54,373 bases of DNA from Sulfitobacter sp. HI0040 (GTDB lineage Bacteria; Pseudomonadota; Alphaproteobacteria; Rhodobacterales; Rhodobacteraceae). Position numbers and translations under genes: made by a program. Where the stretch lies: positions 1-54,373 of the forward strand of contig NZ_LWEX01000146.1 in NCBI RefSeq assembly GCF_001634885.1. Reading direction: 5' to 3'. The notes under the pieces were generated by a model. That model was not told where the DNA came from. It searched no databases and was given only the letters and a program-made list of their open reading frames with translations. Within the stretch, counting starts at the first letter, position 1; each line of letters begins with the position of its first letter. This document shows, one piece after another, positions 16,163 through 25,888 of the stretch.

Positions 16163-17830
16163 TTACATCGTCCACGCCATGCGGGCGGGGTGGTATTCAA
16201 AGCCGATGTGGTGGCCTGCGCCAACCAGACCTTCCTTGGTGTGGTTGTAGAGCGAGCGCCAGTAGGGCTGAATCGTGACCCCGGAGTTCTGGATCATCGC
16301 TTCGCCTTCGGCCATCAGTGCGCGGCGCTTCTCAACGTCGGCTGTGGCAAGTGCTTTTTCCAGCAAGGCGTCGAATTCGGGGTTGGACCAGCCGAATTCG
16401 TTCCACGCTTCACCCGAACGATAGGCAAGCGCCCAGATCTGCACGCCAAGGGGGCGCGCGTTCCAGTTGGTGGAGGAGAAGGGATATTTCGTCCAGTCGT
16501 TCCAGAAGGTGGAACCGGGCAGGATCGTGCGCTTCACCTTGATACCTGCATCGCGCAGCTGTGCCGCAACCGCGTCGGTCGTGTCCTTGCGCCAGGCGTC
16601 GTCGATGGAGAAGAGCTCATGCTCGAAATCGGCCATGCCGGCTTCTTCCATGAGCGCCTTCGCCGCCGCCGGGTCCACCGTACGGGGTTCGAGTTCCGCG
16701 TATTCCGGATGCATCGGGCCGACGTGGTGGTTTTCCGCCACGATACCGCGACCGGCATAGCCCAGTTCGAGCAGAACCGCGTTGTCCACCGCCATGGTGA
16801 GGGCGCGGCGCACGCGCTCGTCCTCGTAGGGGCGCATCCCGTCCACTTCGGCCAGCTGGTTCGGCCGGATGACGATGGTTGCAGCCGACGCGATGCTGTT
16901 TTCGACCCAGCCGTCCAGCGTGCTCATGATGTCGATGTATTCGCCTTCCATGGAGTAGAAGGCATCGACCTCATCCGCTTCGGCGGCCGCGATCCACGCA
17001 GAGGGGTCGGTGCCGTAATCGATATATTCGAGCCGGTCGATATAGGGTCCGCCGAAGACTTCGGTGCCCCACCATTCAAAGCCCTCGTTGCGGACCAGAA
17101 CGCTCTTCACCCCGACTTCGAGCGACTCGGGCAGATAGGGGCCGGTGCCGACGGGATTTTCCAGCATGTTATCGGCATCGAAGCCTTCAGGTACGATGGC
17201 CGCGGGATAGTCCGCCATACCGGGAACAAGCGTGATGTCAGGGCGCGGCAGCATCAGCTTGACGGTGTGGTCATCCACGACCTGAATCGCCCCTTCGATG
17301 GCCTTGCCGGTTTCCTCGTCGATCAGCGTCGCGAAACGCCCGGCCATGGAGTTGCCTTCCACGTCCTTCTCGCACCAGCCTTCGATGTTGCGCGCAACGT
17401 CGGCGGCGGTGAAGTCGGAGCCGTCGTTCCACTTCACGCCCTTGCGGACGTTGAGCGTGTATTCGGTCGCGTTATCGTTGATTTCCCAGCTCTCCAGCAG
17501 GGCAGGGGTGAATGTGCCGTCGTTTTCCCAGATGGCGAGGTATTCCAGCCACCCGCGGGAGAAGTTTGCGATCTGCGACCAGTCATAGGTGCGCGGATCC
17601 TTCAGCGCGCGTACTTCCATCTGCATGCGGACGGTGCCGCCTTCCTTGTGGGCTGCGGCCTGAGCGGGGGCCGGCATGCCGATCATGGCATAGGCGGTCG
17701 CCGTGGTGGCGCCGAACGCGCTGGCAAGGGCCAGGAATTCGCGGCGGTTCACTGGGTCTTTCTTCGCAGCTTCCGCCGAGTCGATGACCGACTGGGGCAG
17801 CGGTTTGCCGGTGCGTGTCAGAAATGTCAT
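16163..17830 (-). CDS. ABC transporter solute-binding protein (SBP_bac_5, peptide/opine type)
   Basis: 555 residues. A Tat-like signal is visible ([10 protein letters not shown], then a hydrophobic stretch and AQAAAH), set unusually deep at about residue 30. The mature part has family 5 features: [25 protein letters not shown] and [10 protein letters not shown]. It binds oligopeptides, dipeptides or similar solutes in the periplasm. The start at 17830 follows GAGAGGAAG. No ABC permease or ATPase genes flank it, so it is an orphan binding protein within this window. Confidence 0.92.
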   Translation of the reverse strand: MTFLTRTGKPLPQSVIDSAEAAKKDPVNRREFLALASAFGATTATAYAMIGMPAPAQAAAHKEGGTVRMQMEVRALKDPRTYDWSQIANFSRGWLEYLAIWENDGTFTPALLESWEINDNATEYTLNVRKGVKWNDGSDFTAADVARNIEGWCEKDVEGNSMAGRFATLIDEETGKAIEGAIQVVDDHTVKLMLPRPDITLVPGMADYPAAIVPEGFDADNMLENPVGTGPYLPESLEVGVKSVLVRNEGFEWWGTEVFGGPYIDRLEYIDYGTDPSAWIAAAEADEVDAFYSMEGEYIDIMSTLDGWVENSIASAATIVIRPNQLAEVDGMRPYEDERVRRALTMAVDNAVLLELGYAGRGIVAENHHVGPMHPEYAELEPRTVDPAAAKALMEEAGMADFEHELFSIDDAWRKDTTDAVAAQLRDAGIKVKRTILPGSTFWNDWTKYPFSSTNWNARPLGVQIWALAYRSGEAWNEFGWSNPEFDALLEKALATADVEKRRALMAEGEAMIQNSGVTIQPYWRSLYNHTKEGLVGAGHHIGFEYHPARMAWTM

Positions 17831-18333
17831 GTTCTTCCTCTCTGTTACGATGCCGAAGTACCGGCACATGCGACGACCGCCTTCGGAAGCGGTGCCAGGT
17901 GACGCAGTTGTCCTGCTGTTGCAAGCAATCCCCTTGGGGGTGCCGCGCGATAGTCAAACACACGGACCACGCGCGTCAAGCCCATCGGCCCCAGATGTGA
18001 GACTGCGTGTATTATCAGGGGCGTGTGCGATTTGCCGGTTGACGGGGACTGACCCGCTGTGACGCGGGGGCAGAGATATGGGGAAAGGCGTGCTGTGAAA
18101 AAGAAAATACGCGGGTCATCGGGTAAGTAATTGTAATTATTAAAATATTATTGGTGTGCCGGCGAGGCGCTAGCAAATACGCCCATCAGCGCAGAAGCAG
18201 GGTAAAGATGAGACCCGGCATCTCGTTTCCAATATGTCGATCACTCCGCGCGGACCGCTAGCACAGTTCCCTTACGTCACTTTTAAGAGACCGAAGCACA
18301 ATACCGACCTATGAGCCGGTGAGGTGACCGAAT
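17831..18333. other. Gene-free 0.5-kb intergenic region
   Basis: No credible coding frame was found. It must hold the promoter of the solute-binding protein gene on the - strand; two TTGAC(T/G) hexamers lie at about 17955 and 17977 on that strand without a convincing -10. A conspicuous AT-rich island at about 18122-18156 (around TAATTATTAAAATATTATT) contrasts with the GC-rich surroundings. No terminator is evident for the DUF2783 gene that ends at its right. Confidence 0.6.
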
Positions 18334-18546
18334 CTAGATTTCTCGACGGTCCGTTGCAAAGCCCATGTCGCGGGCTGCAGCGAAAAGCTCGCGCAGGCGT
18401 GTTGCATCCCCGACTTCGTTGGAAAGCAGCAAGACGAGCCGGGCGTTGAGCGCGTGGCTATGTTCGGCGCTCAGGCCCTGATGCGCCTTCATCAACGCTT
18501 CGTAAACCGCGTCCCCCGCGGGGCCGAGCCTGTCTTCTTCGGTCAT
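18334..18546 (-). CDS. DUF2783 domain protein
   Basis: 70 residues, matching the small DUF2783 family through the segment AHQGLSAEHSHALNARLVLLLSNEVGD. Function is unknown; the family is regularly encoded right after aromatic-ring FAD monooxygenases, as here, where its start overlaps the monooxygenase stop by ATGA. A role as a small partner or stabiliser of that enzyme is a reasonable inference. Confidence 0.82.
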   Translation of the reverse strand: MTEEDRLGPAGDAVYEALMKAHQGLSAEHSHALNARLVLLLSNEVGDATRLRELFAAARDMGFATDRREI

Positions 18547-20144
18547 AGGAAGCCTCCTTTCGCACGGGCCAGAGCCTCTTTCACCTCTTCAACCTGTGGT
18601 GTGTCGAAGAACGCACAGACATGTCCATCCGGGCGCAAGAGATAGGCGCCCCGACCGTATCGCTGTTCCACCAGCCCTTCGGTATCTTCCACCTCCGCGC
18701 CGCTGCCTCTGGGCCCGACGATAACAGATTCCAGGCCCGGCACTTCGGGGAGCACGGCGCCCCCGACGCCCAGCAGAACAAAGCGTCCTTGCAGCGCCTC
18801 GATCAGCCAGCGACACCCGTTTTTGCCGACCACCGGGGCATCCGGCATCGCGCTACCGGGCGCTATGGGCGCCTCCCCCCGGGTTTGCAGGGGGCGGCCA
18901 TCGAGGCTGCAGGGCTGAGATAACCGGCCCGAATTGATGAGCCGCCGGGCAAAAGGTTGCGTTTCGGCGAGGCGCAGTACCTCGTGGCGGAGAAGCGCTT
19001 CCATCTCCGATTTCGGCGTCATGAAATTGGTGGCGCGGCCCGAATGGAGGATGTTTTCGCGTGCCCCGTGGCGGCGCTCGTCATCATAGCTGTCCAGCAG
19101 GGCCGACGACGCCTCTCCCTTCAGCACCAGCGCCAGTTTCCAGCCTAGGTTGTCCACATCTTGAATGCCGCCGTTTCCGCCACGCGCGCCGAAGGGACTG
19201 ACAACATGGGCGCTGTCGCCGACAAAGATCACCCGCCCATGAACGAAGTTGTCCAGCATGGCGCAGCGGAAGCGATAGACGCTCATCCAGTCGAGCCGAA
19301 AGGGCGTATCGCCGACGATGGCCCGGATACGGGGCAGAACCCGTTCCTCCGTCGCCTCCACCTCCGGGTCCGCGTCGGGGCCAAGCTGCAGGTCGATCCG
19401 ATAGATGTCATCGGGTTGCTTGTGCAGCAGCGCGGATTGCCCTTCGTGAAAAGGCGGGGCGAACCAAAACCATCGTTCCGGGCGGTCGGCGACGGCAAAG
19501 GGGCTTTGGGGCATTTCGACGTCCACGATCAAAAAGCGTTCCTCGAAGGACTGACCTTCGAAAGGCAGGGCCATCCGGCTGCGGGTTGCGCTGCGGGCCC
19601 CGTCGCAGGCGAGGTACCAATCCGCTTCCAGCGTATAGTCGCCATCAGGGGTTTCGATGATCAGTTCGACGTGATCGCCGCGCTCCGCATGGTCTGTCAC
19701 CCTGTTGCGAAACCGCAGATCGATGAGGTCGGGAAAGGCATGCGCCCGTTCGAGCAACATGCGTTCCACATGGTACTGCTGAAGGTTGATGAAGGCCGGG
19801 TATTTGTGCCCCGTCTCGGGCAGAAGGTCGAATTCCCAAACCTGCTTTTCGCCGTGAAACAGGCGGCCCACCTGCCATGTGACACCCTTTGCCAGCATGG
19901 TTTCGCCCACGCCCAGCCTGTCGAAGATTTCAAGCGTGCGTTTGGCCCAACAAATCGCGCGGGACCCGACGGAGACGGTATCGCCGTCATCCAGAACCAC
20001 GCAGCGGATACCCTGCTGGGCCAGATCGATTGCAATGGAAAGGCCGACGGGTCCGGCGCCGACGATTACCACCGGATGGCGGGGTTCAGGCGCCCCAAGG
20101 CCGGGGGGCGGGGTGTAGGGATAGGGCGGGTACCGGTCGGTCAT
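18543..20144 (-). CDS. FAD-dependent aromatic-ring monooxygenase
   Basis: 533 residues of the group A flavoprotein hydroxylases (UbiH/MhpA/PHBH-like). It has the Rossmann motif VIVGAGPVGLSIAIDLAQQG, the DG motif YLACDGARSATR and the GD motif GRVIFVGDSAHVVSPFGARGGN. These enzymes use NAD(P)H and O2 to hydroxylate phenolic acids. Being in an operon with homogentisate dioxygenase and fumarylacetoacetase, it might make homogentisate from a hydroxyphenylacetate; that is inferred. The proline-rich start MTDRYPPYPYTPPPG is seen in homologues. It is 22 nt behind the MBL gene. Confidence 0.88.
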   Translation of the reverse strand: MTDRYPPYPYTPPPGLGAPEPRHPVVIVGAGPVGLSIAIDLAQQGIRCVVLDDGDTVSVGSRAICWAKRTLEIFDRLGVGETMLAKGVTWQVGRLFHGEKQVWEFDLLPETGHKYPAFINLQQYHVERMLLERAHAFPDLIDLRFRNRVTDHAERGDHVELIIETPDGDYTLEADWYLACDGARSATRSRMALPFEGQSFEERFLIVDVEMPQSPFAVADRPERWFWFAPPFHEGQSALLHKQPDDIYRIDLQLGPDADPEVEATEERVLPRIRAIVGDTPFRLDWMSVYRFRCAMLDNFVHGRVIFVGDSAHVVSPFGARGGNGGIQDVDNLGWKLALVLKGEASSALLDSYDDERRHGARENILHSGRATNFMTPKSEMEALLRHEVLRLAETQPFARRLINSGRLSQPCSLDGRPLQTRGEAPIAPGSAMPDAPVVGKNGCRWLIEALQGRFVLLGVGGAVLPEVPGLESVIVGPRGSGAEVEDTEGLVEQRYGRGAYLLRPDGHVCAFFDTPQVEEVKEALARAKGGFL

Positions 20145-20166
20145 CTCTCACACCTCCCCGTTCCGG

Positions 20167-21117
20167 TTAGTCCTGAAGGGAGGCCCACATCTCGCGGTCA
20201 CGTTCTGCCGTCCAAATGCGGGGCGTGTCGATGCCTTGGGCTTCGTCATAGGCACGTGCGACGTTGAAGGGCAGGCAGTGTTCGTAGATGGCGTAATCAC
20301 CGAACTTCGGATCGCATTCGGCGCGCACCGCGTCGTAGGCTTGTTTGAGCGAGCCGCCCCGCAGTGCCACCCGCGCGGCAGGCCGATAGGTGGAGCGGAT
20401 GAAGTCGGCCGTGGAGTCGATGGCGGCGTTGACCTGATCGCGACCGACAAGCGCATCGCCGCGCCCGGGGGCGATGGCGTCAAGGTCGAAGGCACGGATG
20501 CGTTCCAGCGTCGCGGGCCAGTCGCCAAAGTGACCGTCCCCGCAATAGCAGGCAGAGTGGTATTCGACGATATCGCCGGTGAACATCACGTTTTCGTCCG
20601 GCACATGGATGACCGCATCGCCCGCTGTATGGGCGCGGCCCAGTTGCATAATGTCGACGCGGCGCCTGCCAAGGTAGACGGACATACGCCCCTCGAATGT
20701 CGTTGTGGGCCACGTGAGGCCGGGAATGCTTTCATGGCCTTCGAAAAGCCGCGGGAAGCGTTCGAATTCGCTGTCCCAATCCTGCTGACCACGTTCCGCC
20801 ACCATGGACCGCGCACGGTCCGACATGATGATCTGATGGGCATTGTAGGCCGAGGCCCCCAATACCCGCACAGCGTGATAATGCGTCAGCACGAGATGGC
20901 TGATCGGCTTGTCGGTGACCGAACGAACGCAATCGATCACCTTGCCCGCAAGCCGCGGGGTTGCCTGCGCCTCTACGATCATGACGCTGTCATCCCCGAT
21001 AATGACGCCGGAATTTGGATCGCCTTCTGCGGTGAAGGCGTAAAGACCTTCGCCTACTTCGGTGAAGGAGATTTTCTTTTCAGTGAGGTCGGCTTGGGAG
21101 GCGAATTTGGCAGCCAT
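20167..21117 (-). CDS. MBL-fold protein with degraded metal site
   Basis: 316 residues with a metallo-beta-lactamase fold. The first motif should be HxHxDH but reads H79-Y-H81-A-V83-R84, so Asp and the next His are gone. H163 (GRAHTAGD) and D182 (FTGDIVE) remain, but the late PGHG is PGRG (R219). At least three dinuclear-zinc ligands are therefore replaced, and ordinary MBL hydrolase activity is doubtful; one metal might still bind. It sits between fumarylacetoacetase and the FAD monooxygenase, so it belongs to the homogentisate operon, where maleylacetoacetate isomerase would often be found. Confidence 0.85.
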   Translation of the reverse strand: MAAKFASQADLTEKKISFTEVGEGLYAFTAEGDPNSGVIIGDDSVMIVEAQATPRLAGKVIDCVRSVTDKPISHLVLTHYHAVRVLGASAYNAHQIIMSDRARSMVAERGQQDWDSEFERFPRLFEGHESIPGLTWPTTTFEGRMSVYLGRRRVDIMQLGRAHTAGDAVIHVPDENVMFTGDIVEYHSACYCGDGHFGDWPATLERIRAFDLDAIAPGRGDALVGRDQVNAAIDSTADFIRSTYRPAARVALRGGSLKQAYDAVRAECDPKFGDYAIYEHCLPFNVARAYDEAQGIDTPRIWTAERDREMWASLQD

Positions 21118-21216
21118 TGTTAAACCTTTCGAATGTCGGTGCCGGAAGAGTCGTAGGGAGCCTCCGGCGGGGATTTTGGGCCATTTGGAAATGACCGTCG
21201 AGCGACCTGTATCGGC

Positions 21217-22467
21217 TCAGGGCCAGTCGAGCGCGGGCAGGACGGCGCCTGCGCAGGCGCCGAAACCGATCCGGTAGCCGTCGCCGGAGGCATGACCGGT
21301 CAGGATGAGCGTATCGCCGTCTTCGAGGAAGCTGCGGGTTTCCCCGTTCTGCAGTTTCACCGGGGTCTTTCCGCCCCAGGACAACTCCAGCAGGCAGCCG
21401 CGTGCATCCTCCTCCGGCCCGGACACCGTGCCGGAGCCGAGCAGGTCGCCCGCGTTCATCGCACAGCCCGAGGACGCGTGATGCGCAAGTTGCTGGGCGG
21501 CGGAGTAATACATCTGGTCGTAGTTCGTGCGCGCGATCACTTCCTGCTCCCCGCCTTCGGGCTGCAGGATCACGCTCAGTTCGATGTTATAGATCATGGG
21601 GCTGGGTTCCTGCAGGTAGGGGAGCAGGGCGCGTTCCCGGTCGGGTGTCGGGGCGCGAAAGGGCTCCAGCGCGTGGCGCGATACGATCCAGGGGCTGATG
21701 GAGGTGGCGAAGGCCTTTGCCTGAAACGGACCGAGCGGCTGGTACTCCCACGCCTGTATGTCCCGCGCGGACCAATCGTTCAGCAGAACGTAGCCAAAGA
21801 TCATTTCATCCGCTTCCGCGACGGTGAGGGGCTGGCCCATTTCAGTCGACGTGCCGACGACGGCGCCCAGCTCAAGCTCGAAATCGAGGCGCTGGGAGGG
21901 GCCGAAGGAGGGGCTTTCATCCGGCCCCTTGATCTGGCCGTTGGGCCTGCGGATATCCGTGCCGGACACCACCACCGTAGAGGCGCGCCCGTTGTAACCG
22001 ATCGGCATGTGCAGCCAGTTGGGGGGCAGGGCGTTTTCGGCCCCGCGGAACATCGTGCCGACGTTTGTGGCATGGTGTCGACCTGCATAGAAATCGGTGA
22101 ATTCGCTGACCACGAAGGGCAGGTGCAAGCGTACTTCGGACATCGAGATGAGGTGACCGGCGACCTGGGCCTGTTCGGGGGCGTCGGCGGCAAGCAGTTC
22201 GGTCAGCCGCTCGCGGAGCGCGGCCCAGCGGGAGGGGCCAAGCTCCATCACGTCGTTCCAGCAGGGCACGTCGAACACCGGCTCATCGCCCAGGCTGATC
22301 AACCCGTCTTCTTCCAGTGCTGCCATGTCCAGCACCATATCGCCGATGGCCACCCCGCACCGCGGTTCGAGGCTGTTGGTGGAAAAGACCCCGTAGGGCA
22401 GGTTGTTGAGCGGAAAATCGGTATCGGTGCTGTTGGCGCTTTCCACCCAGGACGGGAGTAATGTCAT
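21217..22467 (-). CDS. fahA: Fumarylacetoacetase
   Basis: 416 residues, normal for the family. Metal and active-site motifs are visible: the aspartate of VVSEFTDFYAGRHHATN, the paired glutamates of LDFELELGAVVG, and the aspartate of LLNDWSARDIQAWEY. It splits fumarylacetoacetate to fumarate and acetoacetate, the last step of homogentisate breakdown. The ATG at 22467 lies 37 nt behind hmgA; the longer frame upstream runs antisense-like through the hmgA end and is rejected. Confidence 0.96.
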   Translation of the reverse strand: MTLLPSWVESANSTDTDFPLNNLPYGVFSTNSLEPRCGVAIGDMVLDMAALEEDGLISLGDEPVFDVPCWNDVMELGPSRWAALRERLTELLAADAPEQAQVAGHLISMSEVRLHLPFVVSEFTDFYAGRHHATNVGTMFRGAENALPPNWLHMPIGYNGRASTVVVSGTDIRRPNGQIKGPDESPSFGPSQRLDFELELGAVVGTSTEMGQPLTVAEADEMIFGYVLLNDWSARDIQAWEYQPLGPFQAKAFATSISPWIVSRHALEPFRAPTPDRERALLPYLQEPSPMIYNIELSVILQPEGGEQEVIARTNYDQMYYSAAQQLAHHASSGCAMNAGDLLGSGTVSGPEEDARGCLLELSWGGKTPVKLQNGETRSFLEDGDTLILTGHASGDGYRIGFGACAGAVLPALDWP

Positions 22468-22504
22468 CGTTTTTCTTGCCTTTGCATCAGGGCGAGGGCG
22501 GCGT

Positions 22505-23869
22505 TCATTTCTTGCCCGGTGTGCCGTCGAATTTCTTTTCCAGACTTTCCCAGCAATCGATGTAGTCATCCTGCAGGGGCGCCTCGCGCGCGGCGAATTC
22601 CGTGAGGTGCTGCGGAAAGCGGGTTTCGAACATGAAGGACATCGTATCGGCCAGTTTCTGCGGTGCGAGCTCTGCATTGGACGCGCCCTCAAACGCGGTC
22701 TTGTCCGGCCCGTGGGGCAACATCATGTTGTGCAGGGACATGCCGCCGGGGACGAAGCCCTTGGGCTTGGCATCGTACTGGCCGTAGATGTTCCCCATCA
22801 GTTCGGACATGACGTTCTTGTGGTACCATGGCGGGCGGAAGGTATCCTCCGCCACCATCCAGCGGTCTCGGAAAAGGACGAAATCGATGTTAGCGGTGCC
22901 TTCGACGCCCGAGGGGGCGGTCAGCACGGTGAAGATCGACGGATCCGGGTGGTCGAAGAGAACCGCACCGACCGGGCAGTAGGTGTTGAGGTCGTATTTC
23001 ACCGGGGCGTAGTTTCCGTGCCACGCGACCACGTCCAGCGGCGAATGACCGATACGTGTCCGGTGGAACTGCCCGCACCATTTGATGGTGACGGTTGACG
23101 GGACCTCGCGGTCTTCGAAGGCGGCGACAGGCGTCTTGAAATCGCGCCGGTTCGCCATGCAGTTGGCCCCGATGGGGCCGCGGGCGGGCAGGTGGAATTT
23201 CTGGCCGTAGTTCTCACAGACGAAACCCCGGGCCGGTCCTTCGATGACCTCCACCCGATAAACAAGGCCGCGCGGAATGATCGCGATTTCCTGCGGGGCA
23301 ATCTCCATCACGCCCAGTTCAGTGCAAAAGCGCAGGCGGCCTTCCTGCGGCACGATCAGCAACTCGCTGTCGGCGGAATAGAAATAGGCGTCCTCCATCG
23401 AGGCGGTCACGAGGTAGATATGGCTGGCCATGCCGACCTGCGTGTTCACGTCCCCCGCCGTCGTCATGGTGCGCATGCCGGTGAGCCATGTCAGTTCCTC
23501 TTCGCTATGGGGTACCGGATCCCAGCGATATTGCCCTAGGCTGGTGACATCCTGCGGCATGTGGGGCGCGGATTTCCAATAGGGCAGCTCGATCCTTTCG
23601 TAGCGATGGGAATGATGGACAGACGGTCTGATGCGGTAGCACCACGTCCTTTCGTTGGCGTGTGAAGGCGCGGTGAAAGCCGTTCCCGATAGCTGTTCGC
23701 CATAGAGGCCATAGTTGCATTTCTGGGGGCTGTTCATGCCCTGAGGCAGGGCGCCGGGCAGCGCCTCGGTTTCGAAATCGTTGCCGAAGCCGGACATGTA
23801 GCCTCTGTTCAGGGTCGCCCCGTCGCCGGGTGCCTGGGCTTCTTTCAGTCGGGTATCAAGGGTGTTCAT
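22505..23869 (-). CDS. hmgA: Homogentisate 1,2-dioxygenase
   Basis: 454 residues. The N-terminal [20 protein letters not shown] and the iron-ligand segments [15 protein letters not shown] (His, Glu) and MMLPHGPDK (His) identify the family. It opens the homogentisate ring to maleylacetoacetate with O2 and Fe(II). First gene of the - strand homogentisate operon; GGGAGG precedes its start. A small inverted repeat lies 34-51 nt upstream and may be an operator, since no regulator gene is next to it. Confidence 0.97.
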   Translation of the reverse strand: MNTLDTRLKEAQAPGDGATLNRGYMSGFGNDFETEALPGALPQGMNSPQKCNYGLYGEQLSGTAFTAPSHANERTWCYRIRPSVHHSHRYERIELPYWKSAPHMPQDVTSLGQYRWDPVPHSEEELTWLTGMRTMTTAGDVNTQVGMASHIYLVTASMEDAYFYSADSELLIVPQEGRLRFCTELGVMEIAPQEIAIIPRGLVYRVEVIEGPARGFVCENYGQKFHLPARGPIGANCMANRRDFKTPVAAFEDREVPSTVTIKWCGQFHRTRIGHSPLDVVAWHGNYAPVKYDLNTYCPVGAVLFDHPDPSIFTVLTAPSGVEGTANIDFVLFRDRWMVAEDTFRPPWYHKNVMSELMGNIYGQYDAKPKGFVPGGMSLHNMMLPHGPDKTAFEGASNAELAPQKLADTMSFMFETRFPQHLTEFAAREAPLQDDYIDCWESLEKKFDGTPGKK

Positions 23870-23902
23870 GGTGCAACCTCCCGTCGGTTGAGATCGGTGT
23901 AA

Positions 23903-23920
23903 TAGTTGGTTTTGTAACTA
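23903..23920. repeat. Inverted repeat TAGTT-N8-AACTA in the hmgA/DMT intergenic region
   Basis: TAGTT at 23903-23907 and AACTA at 23916-23920, spaced 8 nt, lie between the divergent hmgA and DMT exporter genes. The size and AT-rich arms resemble MarR- or TetR-type operator sites. It is short and could be chance. Confidence 0.35.
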
Positions 23921-23973
23921 ACAAGGGTTTGGCAGGGCTTTACACGGCACCCGCTTCGGGGCACCGCTGGGAC

Positions 23974-24876
23974 ATGTCGGACCAGTTGCGCGGATTGATC
24001 ATCACATTTTTCGGGGTGCTATTCGTCGTTCCCGACTCCCTCTTCGTACGTCTGATTGACGCGGATGCGCTTACGATCGCCTTCTGGCGTTTGCTCCTTG
24101 CCGGTGGCGGTACGGCGGTCTGGCTATTGCTGCGCAAGGGGGCGACCCCCTTTGCCGCGCTATCCCGGACCGGTCGTTACGGCGTGATCTACGTCGCTGG
24201 AGTGGGAGCGAGCGGGGTTTTCTTTGTCGTGGCGGTCAGCCTGACCTCGGTCGCGAACGTGGTATTCATCATCGCCTCACTGCCCGTCTTTGCCGCGATT
24301 TTCAGCAAGGTGTTTCTGGGTGAGCGGTTCAGCCCGCGCATGATGATGACCTGTGCCGCTGTTCTGCCGGGGCTTGCCGTGATCGCTTATGGATCCGGCG
24401 AAACGGAAGGGGCCAGCCTGAAGGGCGATCTGTTGGCGCTGGGCGTCTCGGCCTGTTTTGCCGCCGCCCTCACGGCGGCCCGGCGTGTGCGGAACACATC
24501 CATGGTTCCGGGTGTCGCGGTTGGCTATCTGCTGGGAGCAGTGGCGGTCCTGCCCTTTGCGGCGCCCTTTTCCGTACCATCGGGGCAGGTGGCGCTGGTC
24601 TTGGCGCACGCGGGCTTCATCCTCGCCAGTTCGGTGCTGCTGGCGCAGGGGCCGCGCTATATTACCTCGGCGGAAGTGGGGTTGCTGGTGCTGCTGGAAT
24701 CCGTCCTCGCCCCTCTGTTGGCGTGGATGGTGATAGACGAAAATCCGGGCGCCCACGCGGTATTGGGAGGCATGATCGTGATCGGGGCCTTGCTGGTATC
24801 GAACATCGTGGCATTGCGCCGTGAAAGGCGCAGGAGGGCTACAGCGGCGCCGGGGCCGTTCAGAAATCCACGGTGA
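23974..24876 (+). CDS. EamA/DMT-family transporter
   Basis: 300 residues with about ten predicted membrane helices in two EamA repeats (first FWRLLLAGGGTAVWLLL, second ending ESVLAPLLAWMVIDENPG and then ALLVSNIVAL). These are metabolite exporters or importers of undefined substrate. The ATG at 23974 begins a proper first helix; the frame upstream overlaps hmgA and is not used. Its 3' end overlaps the convergent mipZ gene by 17 nt. Confidence 0.88.
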   Translation: MSDQLRGLIITFFGVLFVVPDSLFVRLIDADALTIAFWRLLLAGGGTAVWLLLRKGATPFAALSRTGRYGVIYVAGVGASGVFFVVAVSLTSVANVVFIIASLPVFAAIFSKVFLGERFSPRMMMTCAAVLPGLAVIAYGSGETEGASLKGDLLALGVSACFAAALTAARRVRNTSMVPGVAVGYLLGAVAVLPFAAPFSVPSGQVALVLAHAGFILASSVLLAQGPRYITSAEVGLLVLLESVLAPLLAWMVIDENPGAHAVLGGMIVIGALLVSNIVALRRERRRRATAAPGPFRNPR

Positions 24877-25669
24877 CGCCGGGCAGATCGAGCGCCTTCA
24901 TCAGGTCGCGCAGTTCCTGCCGTGCTGCCACGTTGGAGATGTTGAGCTGTTTGACCCCGATATCGAGCAGGTCCAGCAGCGTCAGGCCGCGCGGAAAAAG
25001 CTCCCGAAAAATGACACGTTCGTTGAAGCCGGGCGCCACGCGAAAGCCGATGCGCTTGCTGAGGTTCGCAAGGGCGCGTTCCATCTTTTCCTTGTTGACC
25101 ATCCGCTGCGCCCCCATCCGGTTGCGCACGACGATCCAGTCGATTGCCGCCAGCCCGGCCTGTGCCCGCAGTTGACGCGCATTCCAGACCATTTCGGAAT
25201 AGACCGAAGGCCCGGTGATCTTCTCGCCTGCGCTATCGGTATGGGCCAGCAGATCGAAATCCACGAAGCTGTCGTTCAGTGGTGTGATCAGCGTGTCGGC
25301 CAGCGAATGTGCCACCTGGCTGAGACGGGTGTGCGAACCGGGGCAATCGATCAGGATGAAATCGTTGGAAGGTTCCATCGATGCCACGGCGGCACTGAGC
25401 CGGTGATCGTAGATGTTTTCACCCGGCCGCAGGGTTTCCGGCGCGATCTCGGGCAGTTCGCATAAGGTCGGACTGGGCAGGTCGAGGTTGGCGCTGGCGA
25501 GGAAGCTTTTCCGGTTTTCGATGTAGCGCCCGAAGGTTCGCTGCCGCAGGTCGAGATCAAGCGCACTGATCTTGTGCCCCATCCGGGCGAGGGCGGTCGC
25601 CACATGCATGGAAACGGTCGATTTGCCTGCACCGCCCTTTTCGTTCCCGACGACGATGATATGCGCCAT
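24860..25669 (-). CDS. mipZ: Division-plane positioning ATPase MipZ
   Basis: 269 residues of the ParA/MinD family with the deviant Walker A KGGAGKST at 11-18, a Walker B region DFILIDCPGSHTRLSQ and the MipZ-type sequence LDLDLRQRTFGRYIENR. MipZ forms a gradient from the ParB-bound origin and inhibits FtsZ assembly near the poles, a system specific to alphaproteobacteria without MinCD. It is a single gene with a convergent overlap with the DMT exporter. Confidence 0.94.
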   Translation of the reverse strand: MAHIIVVGNEKGGAGKSTVSMHVATALARMGHKISALDLDLRQRTFGRYIENRKSFLASANLDLPSPTLCELPEIAPETLRPGENIYDHRLSAAVASMEPSNDFILIDCPGSHTRLSQVAHSLADTLITPLNDSFVDFDLLAHTDSAGEKITGPSVYSEMVWNARQLRAQAGLAAIDWIVVRNRMGAQRMVNKEKMERALANLSKRIGFRVAPGFNERVIFRELFPRGLTLLDLLDIGVKQLNISNVAARQELRDLMKALDLPGVTVDF

Positions 25670-25837
25670 AGTTTGTCCCTTGGTGACCCGCGGTTGATCC
25701 GCGGGCGCTCTTTATCGGCAACTCTATGTTGCGGCTGTCATTTTGAAAAGCGCCCCAGCCCGTGAATTGACGCGGTGGGGGCGCATTTGTCACGTTTTGA
25801 GCCGGGGTCCAGACTCCACCGTGGCCTCAAACCGAAA

Positions 25838-25865
25838 CAGGCGCCGCCCGGTGGGGCGACGCCTG
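25838..25865 (-). terminator. Terminator of the rplS-rpmE operon
   Basis: CAGGCGTCGCCC and GGGCGGCGCCTG (- strand) form a 12-bp stem with one imperfect pair and a short loop, followed by TTTCGG. It starts 23 nt after the rpmE stop. Confidence 0.75.
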
Positions 25866-25888
25866 CGCATTCTTCAGGTCGGTGCGGT

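Noticed and set aside
16046-17902. A 618-codon + strand frame over the ABC solute-binding protein gene
   Set aside because: It is antisense to a complete binding protein with a signal peptide and a terminator; no domain is recognisable.
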